A DNA stretch of 33,216 nucleotides from Bacteroidales bacterium. Its GTDB lineage: Bacteria > Bacteroidota > Bacteroidia > Bacteroidales > UBA1402. A model generated the notes under the pieces. That model had not been told where the DNA came from. It saw only the letters and a list, made by a program, of their open reading frames with translations, and ran no database searches. Of this stretch, positions 8,356-17,016 are shown one piece after another (within the stretch, counting starts at the first letter, position 1; every line of letters begins with the position of its first letter). The stretch covers positions 1-33,216 of the forward strand of contig JAFSRR010000058.1 of assembly GCA_017446025.1 (NCBI GenBank). Reading direction: 5' to 3'. The position numbers and the translations under genes are program-made.

Positions 8356-9335
8356 GTCAGAATAGCGGTGAAAAAAGCGGTTTCCGCTTCCAGGTTCAGT
8401 TCAGGGCAGCGATGTTGCAGGAGCGATATCGCCGCCAGGTTCTTTTGGGCAAAACGCAGATAGGCTTCATCCTGCGGATGGAAAGGCTTGTGTTCCATCG
8501 CCTTGTGAATCTGCTCCAACTGCTGTATGATGTCACGGGTGGTCTTATCGAAGGCAAAAGTCCCGAACTGTTGCCAGATGTAACGGACGGCCGACGAGGA
8601 AGGATGTATCAGATCGTCGTCGTAGAAGCGGTAGTCACGCAGGTCGTCCAGCAGCAGCTCGTAGGCCGGGAAATAAGTGATTTGCGGGAAGCGCAGCCCC
8701 AGTTCCTCGACGGCCAGGTGCAGCACCGATTTGCTCAGCGTGTTCTCGTGGGCCCCGTCTTTGAGATAGCGGATGGGGCTGACCGTCATGACCACCTTCA
8801 GATCGGGCTTTTCTTCGAACATCTGTTCCAGGAATCCAGAATAATGATCGACGATTTCGGCCACCTCCAGCCGGCGGCGCACAAACAGGTAGTCGGGCAT
8901 CTTGTGACAGTTGGCCACGATGCGGCCGGTCTCGGCCAGGGCGAACACCCAGGCGGTGCCGAAAGTAAGTACCAAGCAAGTGGCCTCGTGCAGAGCCCGG
9001 GAGGCTTGCCGGGCACGGTGGCGGATATTGTCGAGCACCTGCTGCCGGTCTGTTCCTGAAAAGGAAGTGTGGTGCATGAAGCTGCCGTAGTAGCCTTGGT
9101 ATTCGAACAAGTCTTCTTCGGTGAAGGGCAGGTCGTACCACAGGCACTCGATGCCCTTGACCACCGACAGCGGGTTATAGAGGACGCCAAAGGGGTTTTG
9201 TTCTACATTGAATCCGCTCTTTGCCAACAGATTACCCAGCAGGTCGGCAAAACAGGAACCGAAGGTGACGATGCGGTCGGCATGGGTCAGACTGATTTCC
9301 GGCCCGACAGAGACCGGCGTTCTGAAATCATCCAT
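8352..9335 (-). CDS. GSCFA-domain protein (SGNH/GDSL-like)
   Basis: A 327-residue protein named for its motif, seen here at 26-30 (GSCFA) with the candidate nucleophile S27. A second block DDLIHPS (240-246) resembles the Asp-x-x-His block of SGNH/GDSL hydrolases, and FGTAWV (125-130) lies between. No signal peptide or membrane segment is visible, so a cytoplasmic location is likely. The biochemical function of the family is not established to my knowledge. It is the first gene of a two-gene unit, coupled by an ATGA overlap to murF-alr, which suggests a link to cell-wall metabolism. The start at 9335 was chosen because further-upstream in-frame starts would read through the promoter, and because GSCFA proteins begin shortly before this motif. 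Confidence 0.85.
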   Translation of the reverse strand: MDDFRTPVSVGPEISLTHADRIVTFGSCFADLLGNLLAKSGFNVEQNPFGVLYNPLSVVKGIECLWYDLPFTEEDLFEYQGYYGSFMHHTSFSGTDRQQVLDNIRHRARQASRALHEATCLVLTFGTAWVFALAETGRIVANCHKMPDYLFVRRRLEVAEIVDHYSGFLEQMFEEKPDLKVVMTVSPIRYLKDGAHENTLSKSVLHLAVEELGLRFPQITYFPAYELLLDDLRDYRFYDDDLIHPSSSAVRYIWQQFGTFAFDKTTRDIIQQLEQIHKAMEHKPFHPQDEAYLRFAQKNLAAISLLQHRCPELNLEAETAFFTAILT

Positions 9336-9359
9336 TTCTGAAGGCTTTTTTGATGGAAA

Positions 9360-9391
9360 CAAAAGTAATACAAAGCCGCTTGAATCGCAAA
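9360..9391 (-). promoter_or_regulatory. Promoter of the GSCFA / murF-alr unit
   Basis: On the minus strand TTTG (9388-9391), a 20-bp spacer and TACTTTTG (9360-9367) match the Bacteroidetes -33/-7 consensus. The predicted start near 9353 leaves a leader of only about 18 nt. It is divergent from the dxs promoter, whose -7 box lies about 75 bp away. Confidence 0.75.
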
Positions 9392-9440
9392 ATAAATAAT
9401 AAAAAAGACGGCCCCCGGTATAACATGAAGGCCAAATGCG

Positions 9441-9448
9441 TATCTTTG
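9441..9448 (+). promoter_or_regulatory. -7 element of the dxs promoter
   Basis: TATCTTTG matches TAnnTTTG and lies 20 bp before the chosen dxs start codon. The -33 region near 9417-9420 does not contain TTTG, so the promoter is incomplete by consensus. Because this box lies inside the longer reading frame that begins at 9436, it also argues for the downstream ATG as the true start. Confidence 0.55.
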
Positions 9449-9468
9449 CAACTTCAGACCCAAGCATA

Positions 9469-11376
9469 ATGGAGGAAAGACAAAGTCTTTTAGATACGAT
9501 AAATTCGCCGGAAGACCTGAAAAAACTACCGGTCGGACAGTTGCCGGAAGTCTGCCGGGAGCTGCGGGAGTTCATCATCAAGGAACTTTCCGAGAACCCC
9601 GGCCATCTGGCCGCCAGCCTGGGTACCGTTGAGCTGACCGTCGCCCTGCATTATACCCTGAACACCCCCTACGACCGCATCGTCTGGGACGTCGGCCACC
9701 AGGCCTATGGCCACAAGATACTGACCGGCCGCAGGGAACAGTTCCACACCAACCGCCAAAAAGGCGGCATCAGCGGCTTCCCCAACCCGGACGAAAGCCC
9801 CTACGACGCCTTTATCGCCGGCCACGCCTCCAACTCGGTTTCGGCCGCCCTGGGCATGGCCATCGCCGCCAAGCGGCAACATGATGAGCGGCTCATTGCC
9901 GCCGTCATTGGCGATGGTGCCATGAGCGGCGGACTGGCCTACGAGGGGCTGAACAACACGTCGGAATACAACAACGACCTGCTCATCATCCTCAACGACA
10001 ACCAGTACGCCATCGATCGCAACATCGGCGGTTTCAGCCGTTCGATGACCCGCATCTCCACCTCGAGGCACTACAACCGTTTCCGTTGGAGAGCCTACCT
10101 GGTGCTCAAGAAACTGGGGCTGATAGACGACGCCCGCAAGAGCCGCATCCTGCGCTTCATGAACGGCATCAAGTGCCTGTTCAGCAGTGGTGCCGGCAAC
10201 CTGTTCGACAGTCTGGACATCCGTTATTTCGGGCCGGTCGACGGGCACGATGTCAAAAACCTGGTCAAGGTGCTCAACACCATCAAGCACATGAAAGGGC
10301 CCAAAGTGCTGCATGTCTGCACGGTCAAGGGCAAGGGCTATACCCCCGCCGAGCAGGACGCCACCCTGTTCCACGCTCCCGGCAAGTTCGACATCAACAC
10401 CGGGCAGACCGATCACGAAGTCAACGACGGCACCCAGCCCATCAAGTTCCAGGACATCTTCGGGCAGACCTTGACCGAACTGGCCGAAAAAAACGAAAAA
10501 ATCGTGGCTGTCACGCCCGCCATGCCCACCGGCTGCGGCTTGCACACCATGATGAACCGCTTCCCCGACCGTGTATTCGACGTGGGTATCGCCGAAGGTC
10601 ATGCCGTCACTTTTTCAGCCGGCATGGCCAAGGAGGGGCTGATTCCCTTCTGCAATATTTATTCTTCGTTTGCCCAGCGTGCCTACGACAACATCATCCA
10701 CGATGTGGCCATTCCCCGCCTGCCGGTTGTCTTGTGCCTCGATCGCGCCGGGTTGGTCGGACAGGACGGTGTGACCCACCAAGGGGCTTTCGACATCGCC
10801 GCCCTGCGCTGCATCCCCAATCTGACCATCGCCAGCCCGATCGACGAAATAGAACTCAGAAACATGATGTTCACCGCCCAACATCTGGCCGACCGCCCCT
10901 TTGTGATCCGCTATCCCCGGGGCAAAGGCTATGTGGTGAACTGGAAGAACGAAATGGAGCTCATCGAGGTGGGCAAAGGCCTCTGCATGCACCCGGGCAC
11001 AGACCTGGCCGTGGCCGCTGTCGGCCCGGTGGGGCTGACCATATTGGACATTATTTCGGAATTGGAAGAGCAGCCCGGGGCCCCCAGGGTCGCCTTCTAC
11101 AATTTCCGTTTCGTCAAACCCATGGATACAGCCCTGGTCGATGAGATCGGCCAACATTTCGACAGGGTGCTGACGGGCGAGAACGGCGCTGTCCAGGGAG
11201 GCTTCGGCTCGGCCCTGACCGAGGCGCTCGAAGAGAGGGGCTATCATCCGGCCATCTGCCGGGCCGGATTGCCCGACCGTTTCATCGAACACGCCACTGT
11301 GGCAGAGCAGCAGGCTATGTGCGGCATCGACAAAGAAAGCCTTCGACGCCGTATTTTGGAATTAACGACAAAGTAA
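9469..11376 (+). CDS. dxs: 1-deoxy-D-xylulose-5-phosphate synthase
   Basis: A 635-residue thiamine-diphosphate enzyme that condenses pyruvate with glyceraldehyde 3-phosphate, the first step of the MEP route to isoprenoids. Visible features are an N-terminal catalytic-type histidine H46 in NPGHLAAS, H77 in VGHQAYGHK, the thiamine-diphosphate motif from GDG (148-150) to N162-N163, and the conserved glutamate E376 in GIAEGHAVTF of the pyrimidine-binding domain. Most bacteria have AEQHA at this last motif; the Gln-to-Gly change appears to be a Bacteroidetes trait rather than a defect. The start at 9469 follows the promoter; an in-frame ATG at 9436 precedes the -7 box. trkA begins 6 bp after the stop, so the three genes are probably co-transcribed. 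Confidence 0.95.
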   Translation: MEERQSLLDTINSPEDLKKLPVGQLPEVCRELREFIIKELSENPGHLAASLGTVELTVALHYTLNTPYDRIVWDVGHQAYGHKILTGRREQFHTNRQKGGISGFPNPDESPYDAFIAGHASNSVSAALGMAIAAKRQHDERLIAAVIGDGAMSGGLAYEGLNNTSEYNNDLLIILNDNQYAIDRNIGGFSRSMTRISTSRHYNRFRWRAYLVLKKLGLIDDARKSRILRFMNGIKCLFSSGAGNLFDSLDIRYFGPVDGHDVKNLVKVLNTIKHMKGPKVLHVCTVKGKGYTPAEQDATLFHAPGKFDINTGQTDHEVNDGTQPIKFQDIFGQTLTELAEKNEKIVAVTPAMPTGCGLHTMMNRFPDRVFDVGIAEGHAVTFSAGMAKEGLIPFCNIYSSFAQRAYDNIIHDVAIPRLPVVLCLDRAGLVGQDGVTHQGAFDIAALRCIPNLTIASPIDEIELRNMMFTAQHLADRPFVIRYPRGKGYVVNWKNEMELIEVGKGLCMHPGTDLAVAAVGPVGLTILDIISELEEQPGAPRVAFYNFRFVKPMDTALVDEIGQHFDRVLTGENGAVQGGFGSALTEALEERGYHPAICRAGLPDRFIEHATVAEQQAMCGIDKESLRRRILELTTK

Positions 11377-11382
11377 ACAACT

Positions 11383-12720
11383 ATGAAGATAATCATCGGA
11401 GGAGCCGGCGAAGTCGGAATACATCTGGCCAAGATGCTGTCCAGGGAAAACCACAGCATTGTGGTGCTGGACGAAAAGGAGGATGTGCTCAACAACCTGA
11501 ATGCCAACTACGACCTGATGACCATGATCGGTTCACCCTCGTCCATCAGTTGCCTGAAGGATGCCGGCTGCAATTCGGCCGACCTCTTTATCGGGGTCAC
11601 GCCCGACGAATGCCGCAACATCGTGGCCGGCCACCTGGCTGCCAACCTCGGTGCCAAGAAAGTGGTGGTGCGGGTCGAAACGCCCGAATACCTGGACGAA
11701 AACAACCGTCACTATTTCCAGAACCTGGGCATCCATTCGCTCATCTGTCCGGAGATACTGGCCGCCAAGGAAATCGCCGAATCCATCGGCCGGCCCTGGG
11801 TGCGCCAGTTCCACGAATTCGACAAGGGCGCCCTGGTGCTGCTCGGTGTCAAGATACGCGAGGACGCTCCCATCATCGGCAAGAAACTCATGGAAGTCTT
11901 CTCCCAGGAAGAAAGTTGCCGTATCGCCGCCATCAAGCGGGGCAAGACTACCATCATCCCTTCCGGCCAGGACGTGATCCTGACCAACGACATGGTCTAT
12001 TTCATCTCCACCCCCGAATACATCGACACAGTGCGCAAGATTGCCAACAAACCCATCGAGAAGGTCGAGGACGTGATGATCATGGGCGGCAGCCGCATCG
12101 CCATGCTGGCCGCCCGGCAAATCGCCCGCAAGTACAATGTCAAGATCATCGAGTCGAACCGTGTCCGCTCGGAATATGTCAAAGACCGGCTGGGGGCCGA
12201 TGTGATGGTGATCCAGGGCGACGGCCGCGACATGGAACTGTTGCACAACGAGAGCATCGAGACGACGGAGGCCTATGTGGCTCTGACGGGCAGTTCGGAG
12301 ACCAACATCTTCTCCTGCCTGGCCGCCAAGCGCTTCGGCGTGCAGCGCACCATCGCCGAAGTGGAGCAGCTCGACTACATTCCGCTGGCCGAGAACCTGG
12401 ACATCGGCATCGTCATCAACAAAAAGCTGATTGCCGCCAGCCACATCTACCAGATGATGCTGGAGGCCGATGTGGCCAACATGAAGTGCCTCACCTTTGC
12501 CGACGCCGATGTGGCGGAATTTGTCGTCAAGGAAGGCTCTAAAATCACCAAGAAGCCTGTCAAGGACCTGTCACTGCCCGAGAATGTCAGCCTGGGCGGA
12601 CTGATCCGCGACGGCAAAGGCATCATCATCTACGGCGGCACCCAGATCCAGGCCGGCGACCGCGTGGTGGTCTTCTGTCTGAGTTCCAACCTGCACAAAC
12701 TCGAAAAATATTTCACCTAA
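11383..12720 (+). CDS. trkA: Trk potassium uptake regulatory subunit
   Basis: A 445-residue peripheral membrane protein that gates the TrkH potassium channel in response to bound nucleotide. It has the duplicated RCK layout: a first Rossmann domain with GAGEVG (7-12) and D30 at the end of the second strand, then a TrkA-C type domain, then a second Rossmann half beginning with VMIMGGSRIA (231-240) and another TrkA-C domain. In the second half the glycine motif is degraded (GGSRIA), as is common, so dinucleotide binding may be confined to the first half. It is placed 6 bp after dxs and 3 bp before trkH. Confidence 0.93.
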   Translation: MKIIIGGAGEVGIHLAKMLSRENHSIVVLDEKEDVLNNLNANYDLMTMIGSPSSISCLKDAGCNSADLFIGVTPDECRNIVAGHLAANLGAKKVVVRVETPEYLDENNRHYFQNLGIHSLICPEILAAKEIAESIGRPWVRQFHEFDKGALVLLGVKIREDAPIIGKKLMEVFSQEESCRIAAIKRGKTTIIPSGQDVILTNDMVYFISTPEYIDTVRKIANKPIEKVEDVMIMGGSRIAMLAARQIARKYNVKIIESNRVRSEYVKDRLGADVMVIQGDGRDMELLHNESIETTEAYVALTGSSETNIFSCLAAKRFGVQRTIAEVEQLDYIPLAENLDIGIVINKKLIAASHIYQMMLEADVANMKCLTFADADVAEFVVKEGSKITKKPVKDLSLPENVSLGGLIRDGKGIIIYGGTQIQAGDRVVVFCLSSNLHKLEKYFT

Positions 12721-12723
12721 GTC

Positions 12724-14181
12724 ATGGCAAGGGTACCGTTCAATTACAGAATCACTTTCAAAATCCTCGGTTTTCTGCTGTTTATCGAGGCCTTTTTCAT
12801 GCTGGTCACCGCCGGCATCGGCTACCTGTACCACGAAAACGACCTCCATATCTTTCTGCGTTCGGCCCTCTACACCTTCGCCGCCGGTCTGCTGCTGGCC
12901 GCCGTCGGCTGGCGGGCCCGCTCGGACATCGGCAAGCACGAGAGTTTTGTCATCGTCACCCTGGTGTGGGTGCTGTTCTCACTGTTCGGCTCGATACCTT
13001 TCCACCTGAGCGGTTCGTTCAGCTGCTATACCGACGCCTTTTTTGAGTCGATGTCGGGATTCTCCACCACCGGTTCGTCCATCCTAAAAGACGTCGAGAC
13101 ACTGTCCCACCCCATCCTGTTCTGGCGCAGTATCATCCAGTGGCTGGGCGGCTTGGGCATCATCCTGCTGTCGCTGGCCATCATGCCGATGATCAAGTTT
13201 GGCAGCTTCCAGCTGTTCACGGCCGAATTCACCGGTCCGGTCTATGAAAAACTGCGGCCCCGCCTCACTGAGACCGCCAAACTCATGTGGTTCATCTATT
13301 TCGGTCTGACACTGGCCGAGACCGTGCTGCTGGCCATCGGCCCCATGGACTGGTTCGACGCCGTCTGCCACTCCTTCACCACCATGGCCTCGGGCGGTTT
13401 TTCCACCCGCAACGCCAGCATCGGCTATTGGAACTCACTCTATATCGAGACTGTCATCACTGTATTCATGTTCCTGGCCGGTACCAGTTTCATCCTGATG
13501 TTCTGGATGCTGACCGGTCACTTTGAGAAGGTCAAGGGCAACGAGGAGTTCCGCTGGTACCTGATCGTCGTGTTGGGCGGCAGCCTGCTGCTGGCCGTGC
13601 TGCTATTCCTGCTGCAGGACGAGGCTCCGGGGCAAGCCGTCCGGGACGGTGTTTTCCATGTCGTCGCCATTGTCACGACCACCGGTTTCACCACCTCCGA
13701 ATTCAGCGGCTGGAACCACTGCATCCAGTTCCTGCTGGTGCTGCTCATGTGTACCGGCGGCATGTCGGGCTCCACTTCGGGCAACATCAAGATAGGTCGT
13801 ATCATCCTGTCGTTCAAGACCTGTCTGAACGAGATGAAACGCGACATCCACCCAAATGCCGTCCTGCCCGTCATGTTCAACAACAAAGCCATGCCGCAGT
13901 CGGTCATCACCAGCCTGTTCGGTTTCCTGTTCTTCTATCTGGTACTGCTCATCCTCAGTACCGGCCTGTTTTTTTCGCTGGGCCTGGAGATGGACGAATC
14001 GCTTGGGGTGGCACTCACCTCCATCGGCAATATCGGTCCTGGCCTGGGCGACTATTTCACCAGCTTCGCCACCCTGCCCGCCTTTGCCAAATGGTGGATG
14101 ACCTTCCTCATGCTGGTGGGTCGTCTTGAAATCTACACCGTCCTGCTGCTGTTCTCCAAAGATTTCTGGGTCAGGGCCTGA
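12724..14181 (+). CDS. trkH: Trk potassium uptake channel subunit
   Basis: A 485-residue inner-membrane K+ transporter of the TrkH/KtrB superfamily, with about ten or more hydrophobic segments. The four pore loops that form the selectivity filter can be read in order: FSTTGSS (113-119), TMASGGFST (220-228), VTTTGFTT (317-324) and SIGNIGPG (433-440). The loop GMSGSTSGNIK (346-356) matches the region that controls the intramembrane gate. It starts 3 bp after trkA, so the pair forms a complete two-component Trk system. The following gene, 51 bp downstream, has no recognisable promoter of its own. Confidence 0.94.
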   Translation: MARVPFNYRITFKILGFLLFIEAFFMLVTAGIGYLYHENDLHIFLRSALYTFAAGLLLAAVGWRARSDIGKHESFVIVTLVWVLFSLFGSIPFHLSGSFSCYTDAFFESMSGFSTTGSSILKDVETLSHPILFWRSIIQWLGGLGIILLSLAIMPMIKFGSFQLFTAEFTGPVYEKLRPRLTETAKLMWFIYFGLTLAETVLLAIGPMDWFDAVCHSFTTMASGGFSTRNASIGYWNSLYIETVITVFMFLAGTSFILMFWMLTGHFEKVKGNEEFRWYLIVVLGGSLLLAVLLFLLQDEAPGQAVRDGVFHVVAIVTTTGFTTSEFSGWNHCIQFLLVLLMCTGGMSGSTSGNIKIGRIILSFKTCLNEMKRDIHPNAVLPVMFNNKAMPQSVITSLFGFLFFYLVLLILSTGLFFSLGLEMDESLGVALTSIGNIGPGLGDYFTSFATLPAFAKWWMTFLMLVGRLEIYTVLLLFSKDFWVRA

Positions 14182-14232
14182 CGACGTCCGTATCATACAA
14201 ATATCAATATTCATCGATAAAATCCAGACACT

Positions 14233-15645
14233 ATGAAGAAAAACAGCCTTCTGCTTATGCAAGCAGCTTTGTGCCTGATGTTGGGCACCGCATTCTCGGC
14301 CTGTTCAACAGCCGAGAAAGACAAGAACTGGCAGACCGCTGCCCAGATTGAGAAAAGTATCAGCCGGACCCATTTCCGCAATGTCGATTACTCCATTCTC
14401 GACTTCGGTGCCGTGGCCGACGACTCGACCGTGTTGAACCATGAGGCCATCAACCAGGCCATCGTCCGTTGTGCCATGGACGGCGGCGGCCGTGTGGTCG
14501 TACCTGCCGGTGTGTTCTATACAGGCCCCCTTACCCTCAAGAGCAACGTCAACCTGCATCTGTCCGAAGGAGCCGTGCTCAAGTTCTCGACCGATCCTTC
14601 GCTCTATCTGCCCCAGGTCCGCACCCGCTGGGAAGGCGTTGATTGCTACAACTACCATCCCTGTCTCTATGCCTATGGCGAAACCAATATCGCCCTGACG
14701 GGCAAGGGCACTTTCGATGCCCAGGGCCAGGAGACCTGGTGGAGCCAGTGCGGTGCCCCCCGCTACGGATGGCAGCCCGGCATGCCCGGACAGAACATGG
14801 GCGGCCGTGCCCGTCTGCTGCGCAGTGCCGAGGACAAGCTCCCGCTCGACGATCGCATCATGACACCCGAAAACGCCCTGCGCCCCCAGAGCGTCAATTT
14901 CTATCAGTGCAAGACCATCCTCATCGAAGATGTCACGCTGCTCAACTCGCCTTTCTGGGTACTTCATCCGCTGCTGTGCGAAGACCTCATTGTCAGGGGT
15001 GTGAAGATTTACAACCGCGGTCCCAACGGCGACGGCTGCGATCCTGAATCCTGCCGCAACGTCCTCATCGAAAACTGCTCGTTCGACACGGGCGACGACT
15101 GCATCGCCATCAAGTCGGGCCGCAACAACGACGGCCGCAAATGGGGCGTCCCCTCGGAAAACATCATCGTCAGGGGTTGCAAGATGATCAACGGACACGG
15201 CGGTGTGGTCATCGGCAGCGAAATCTCGGGCGGCTTCCGCAACCTCTTTGTCGAGGACTGCGACATGGACAGCCCGGAGTTGGACCGCGTCATCCGCATC
15301 AAGACCAATACCTGCCGCGGCGGCCTCATTGAAAACATCTATGTCCGCAATGTCAAGGTGGGCCAGTGCCGCGAGGCCGTGCTCAAGATCAACCTGCTCT
15401 ACGAGGCACGCGAGGATTGCGTGCGCGATTTTCCGCCCACAGTGCGCAATGTCTATATGGACAATGTCACTTGCGAAAAGAGCCGCTACGGGGTGCTCAT
15501 CGCAGGCCTGCCCGGCGACGACAATGTCTATAACATCCATGTGACCAATTCCTTCTTCAACGGGGTGGCCAGCGGCAACCGCGTGCAGGGCGCACGGGAC
15601 GTTGTATTCGAGAATCTGCACATCAACGGGGAGATAGCCGAGTAA
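14233..15645 (+). CDS. Glycoside hydrolase family 28 protein, lipoprotein (polygalacturonase-like)
   Basis: A 470-residue right-handed beta-helix pectinase. A lipoprotein signal peptide ends at C24 (FSAC), so the mature enzyme is probably lipid-anchored facing the periplasm or cell surface. The GH28 signatures are in order: NGDGCD (265-270, the N-x-D block), GDD (287-289), GHG (321-323) and RIK (355-357). These supply the catalytic aspartates D267, D288 and D289, H322 and the substrate-binding R355/K357. Family members hydrolyse alpha-1,4 galacturonic links in homogalacturonan or rhamnogalacturonan; exo or endo action cannot be decided here. It is not in a polysaccharide utilisation locus: no susC/susD or other pectinase is nearby, and it follows trkH by 51 bp. 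Confidence 0.9.
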   Translation: MKKNSLLLMQAALCLMLGTAFSACSTAEKDKNWQTAAQIEKSISRTHFRNVDYSILDFGAVADDSTVLNHEAINQAIVRCAMDGGGRVVVPAGVFYTGPLTLKSNVNLHLSEGAVLKFSTDPSLYLPQVRTRWEGVDCYNYHPCLYAYGETNIALTGKGTFDAQGQETWWSQCGAPRYGWQPGMPGQNMGGRARLLRSAEDKLPLDDRIMTPENALRPQSVNFYQCKTILIEDVTLLNSPFWVLHPLLCEDLIVRGVKIYNRGPNGDGCDPESCRNVLIENCSFDTGDDCIAIKSGRNNDGRKWGVPSENIIVRGCKMINGHGGVVIGSEISGGFRNLFVEDCDMDSPELDRVIRIKTNTCRGGLIENIYVRNVKVGQCREAVLKINLLYEAREDCVRDFPPTVRNVYMDNVTCEKSRYGVLIAGLPGDDNVYNIHVTNSFFNGVASGNRVQGARDVVFENLHINGEIAE

Positions 15646-15654
15646 GAGAGAAGC

Positions 15655-15675
15655 GACAAAAATTATTTGTCTTTT
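15655..15675 (+). terminator. Weak A/T-rich terminator after the GH28 gene
   Basis: GACAAA (15655-15660) and TTTGTC (15666-15671) form a perfect 6-bp stem with a 5-nt loop, followed by TTTT. Only two G-C pairs support the stem, so strength is doubtful. The right arm shares its TTTG with the -33 element of the next promoter. Confidence 0.4.
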
Positions 15676-15697
15676 AATTTGGTTTGCCCTACATTTG
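15666..15697 (+). promoter_or_regulatory. Promoter of the serine palmitoyltransferase gene
   Basis: TTTG (15666-15669), a 20-bp spacer and TACATTTG (15690-15697) match the Bacteroidetes consensus fully. The predicted start near 15704 gives a leader of about 60 nt, which includes a small GCAC/GTGC hairpin. The gene is therefore probably transcribed independently of dxs-trk. Confidence 0.75.
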
Positions 15698-15765
15698 CCC
15701 CCGATTTAGAGGAAACAAAAGTATGGGCGCACTCATTGTGCAATCATACAATTAAATAAAAGAGT

Positions 15766-16953
15766 ATGAGCTTATTACAAGAAAAACTTCGGAAATATGA
15801 CGAGCCGCAGAAAATGATGCAGCTTGGCATATACCCTTACTTCAGGGCCATTTCCAGTGAGCAGGACTGCGAAGTCATCATCAACGGCAAAAAAGTCCTG
15901 ATGTTCGGTTCCAACAGTTACCTGGGCCTGACCAATCACCCCAAGATCAAGGAAGCTGCCATCGAGGCAGTCCGCAAATACGGCACCGGCTGTGCCGGTT
16001 CCCGTTTCCTGAACGGTTCGCTCGACATCCACGAAAAACTGGAACACCGGCTGGCTGAGTTTGTCGGCAAGGATGAGGCCATCATTTTCTCCACTGGTTT
16101 CCAGGTCAATCTGGGCGTTGTCTCCTGCCTTACCGGCCGCGAAGACTACATCATTCTGGACGAAGCCGACCACGCCTCCATCATCGAAGGTCGTCGTCTG
16201 TCTTTCTCCAACACACTGAAGTTCAAACACAACGATATGCTTTCCCTGGAGAGTGTGCTGCAAAAGTGCGCTCCCGACAAAATCAAGCTCATCGTCGTGG
16301 ACGGTGTCTTCAGCATGGAAGGCGATGTGGCTCCGCTCAAGCAGATGGTCGCCCTGGCCAAGAAATACAAAGCTTCGATCATGGTCGATGAAGCCCACGG
16401 TATCGGCGTCTTTGGCGAACACGGACAAGGTGTCTGCTACGCCCAGGGTGTCACCAAGGACATCGATCTGATCATGGGCACTTTCAGCAAGTCCTTCGCC
16501 TCGCTGGGCGGCTTCATCGCCACCGACAAGGACACGGCCAACTGGCTGCGTCACCATGCCCGCTCCTACATCTTCAGTGCCAGTGCCACACCGGCCGCCA
16601 TCGGCGCCGCCAATGCTGCCCTGGACATCATGCTGAGCGAGCCCGAGCGCATCAAGCACCTGTGGGAAGTGACCAACTATGCACTGGAAGGCTTCCGGGC
16701 CATGGGTTGCGAAATCGGCAACACCTCCACCCCGATCATCCCCCTGTACATCCGCGACAACGAGAAGACCTTCGCCATCACGCACGACCTGATGGAAAAC
16801 GGCATCTTCGTCAACCCGGTCGTTTCGCCGGCCGTGGCGCCGCAAGACACACTGATCCGCTTCTCGCTGATGGCCACCCACACCAAAGACCATGTGGACC
16901 GGGCTCTGACAGAAATCGAGAAGAGCTTCAAGAAATTCGGCATACTGAAATAA
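15766..16953 (+). CDS. spt: Serine palmitoyltransferase (alpha-oxoamine synthase family)
   Basis: A 395-residue PLP enzyme of the family that also contains 8-amino-7-oxononanoate synthase (BioF) and 2-amino-3-ketobutyrate ligase (Kbl). The bacterial type is cytoplasmic and condenses L-serine with a fatty acyl-CoA to 3-ketosphinganine, the committed step of sphingolipid synthesis. Visible features are H136 in DEADHASI (stacks on PLP), DEAHG (208-212) with D208 and H211, and the Schiff-base lysine K242 in TFSKSFASLGGF. The N-terminus (LLQEKLRKYD...YPYFRAI) and the pattern SNSYLGL...GCAGSRFLNG match the serine palmitoyltransferases of Bacteroides rather than BioF, and no biotin gene is nearby. 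It has its own promoter and ends in a strong terminator. BioF or Kbl activity is the main alternative. Confidence 0.85.
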   Translation: MSLLQEKLRKYDEPQKMMQLGIYPYFRAISSEQDCEVIINGKKVLMFGSNSYLGLTNHPKIKEAAIEAVRKYGTGCAGSRFLNGSLDIHEKLEHRLAEFVGKDEAIIFSTGFQVNLGVVSCLTGREDYIILDEADHASIIEGRRLSFSNTLKFKHNDMLSLESVLQKCAPDKIKLIVVDGVFSMEGDVAPLKQMVALAKKYKASIMVDEAHGIGVFGEHGQGVCYAQGVTKDIDLIMGTFSKSFASLGGFIATDKDTANWLRHHARSYIFSASATPAAIGAANAALDIMLSEPERIKHLWEVTNYALEGFRAMGCEIGNTSTPIIPLYIRDNEKTFAITHDLMENGIFVNPVVSPAVAPQDTLIRFSLMATHTKDHVDRALTEIEKSFKKFGILK

Positions 16954-16963
16954 AGATTTTCCA

Positions 16964-16995
16964 ACGGGCGTTTCTCCAAAGGAAACGCCCGTTTT
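16964..16995 (+). terminator. Strong intrinsic terminator between spt and the SDR gene
   Basis: An 11-bp perfect stem (ACGGGCGTTTC at 16964-16974 with its complement at 16982-16992), a 7-nt loop and a closing TTTT. This is the best terminator in the window. It stands 11 bp after the spt stop and 22 bp before the start of the next same-strand gene. Confidence 0.85.
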
Positions 16996-17016
16996 CCTAT
17001 AATACCCCTGCAGTCT

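Noticed and set aside
9436..9468. An N-terminal extension of dxs starting at 9436
   Set aside because: The -7 box TATCTTTG lies inside the extension, so the transcript would start downstream of this ATG; family members begin near the ATG at 9469.
9336..9581. An N-terminal extension of the GSCFA gene
   Set aside because: It would cross the consensus promoter at 9360-9391 and the divergent dxs start region.
16995..17016. A TATAAT-like sequence (CCTATAATACC) before the SDR gene
   Set aside because: This is the -10 form of other bacteria; the primary sigma factor of Bacteroidetes uses TAnnTTTG, and no -33 TTTG is suitably placed.
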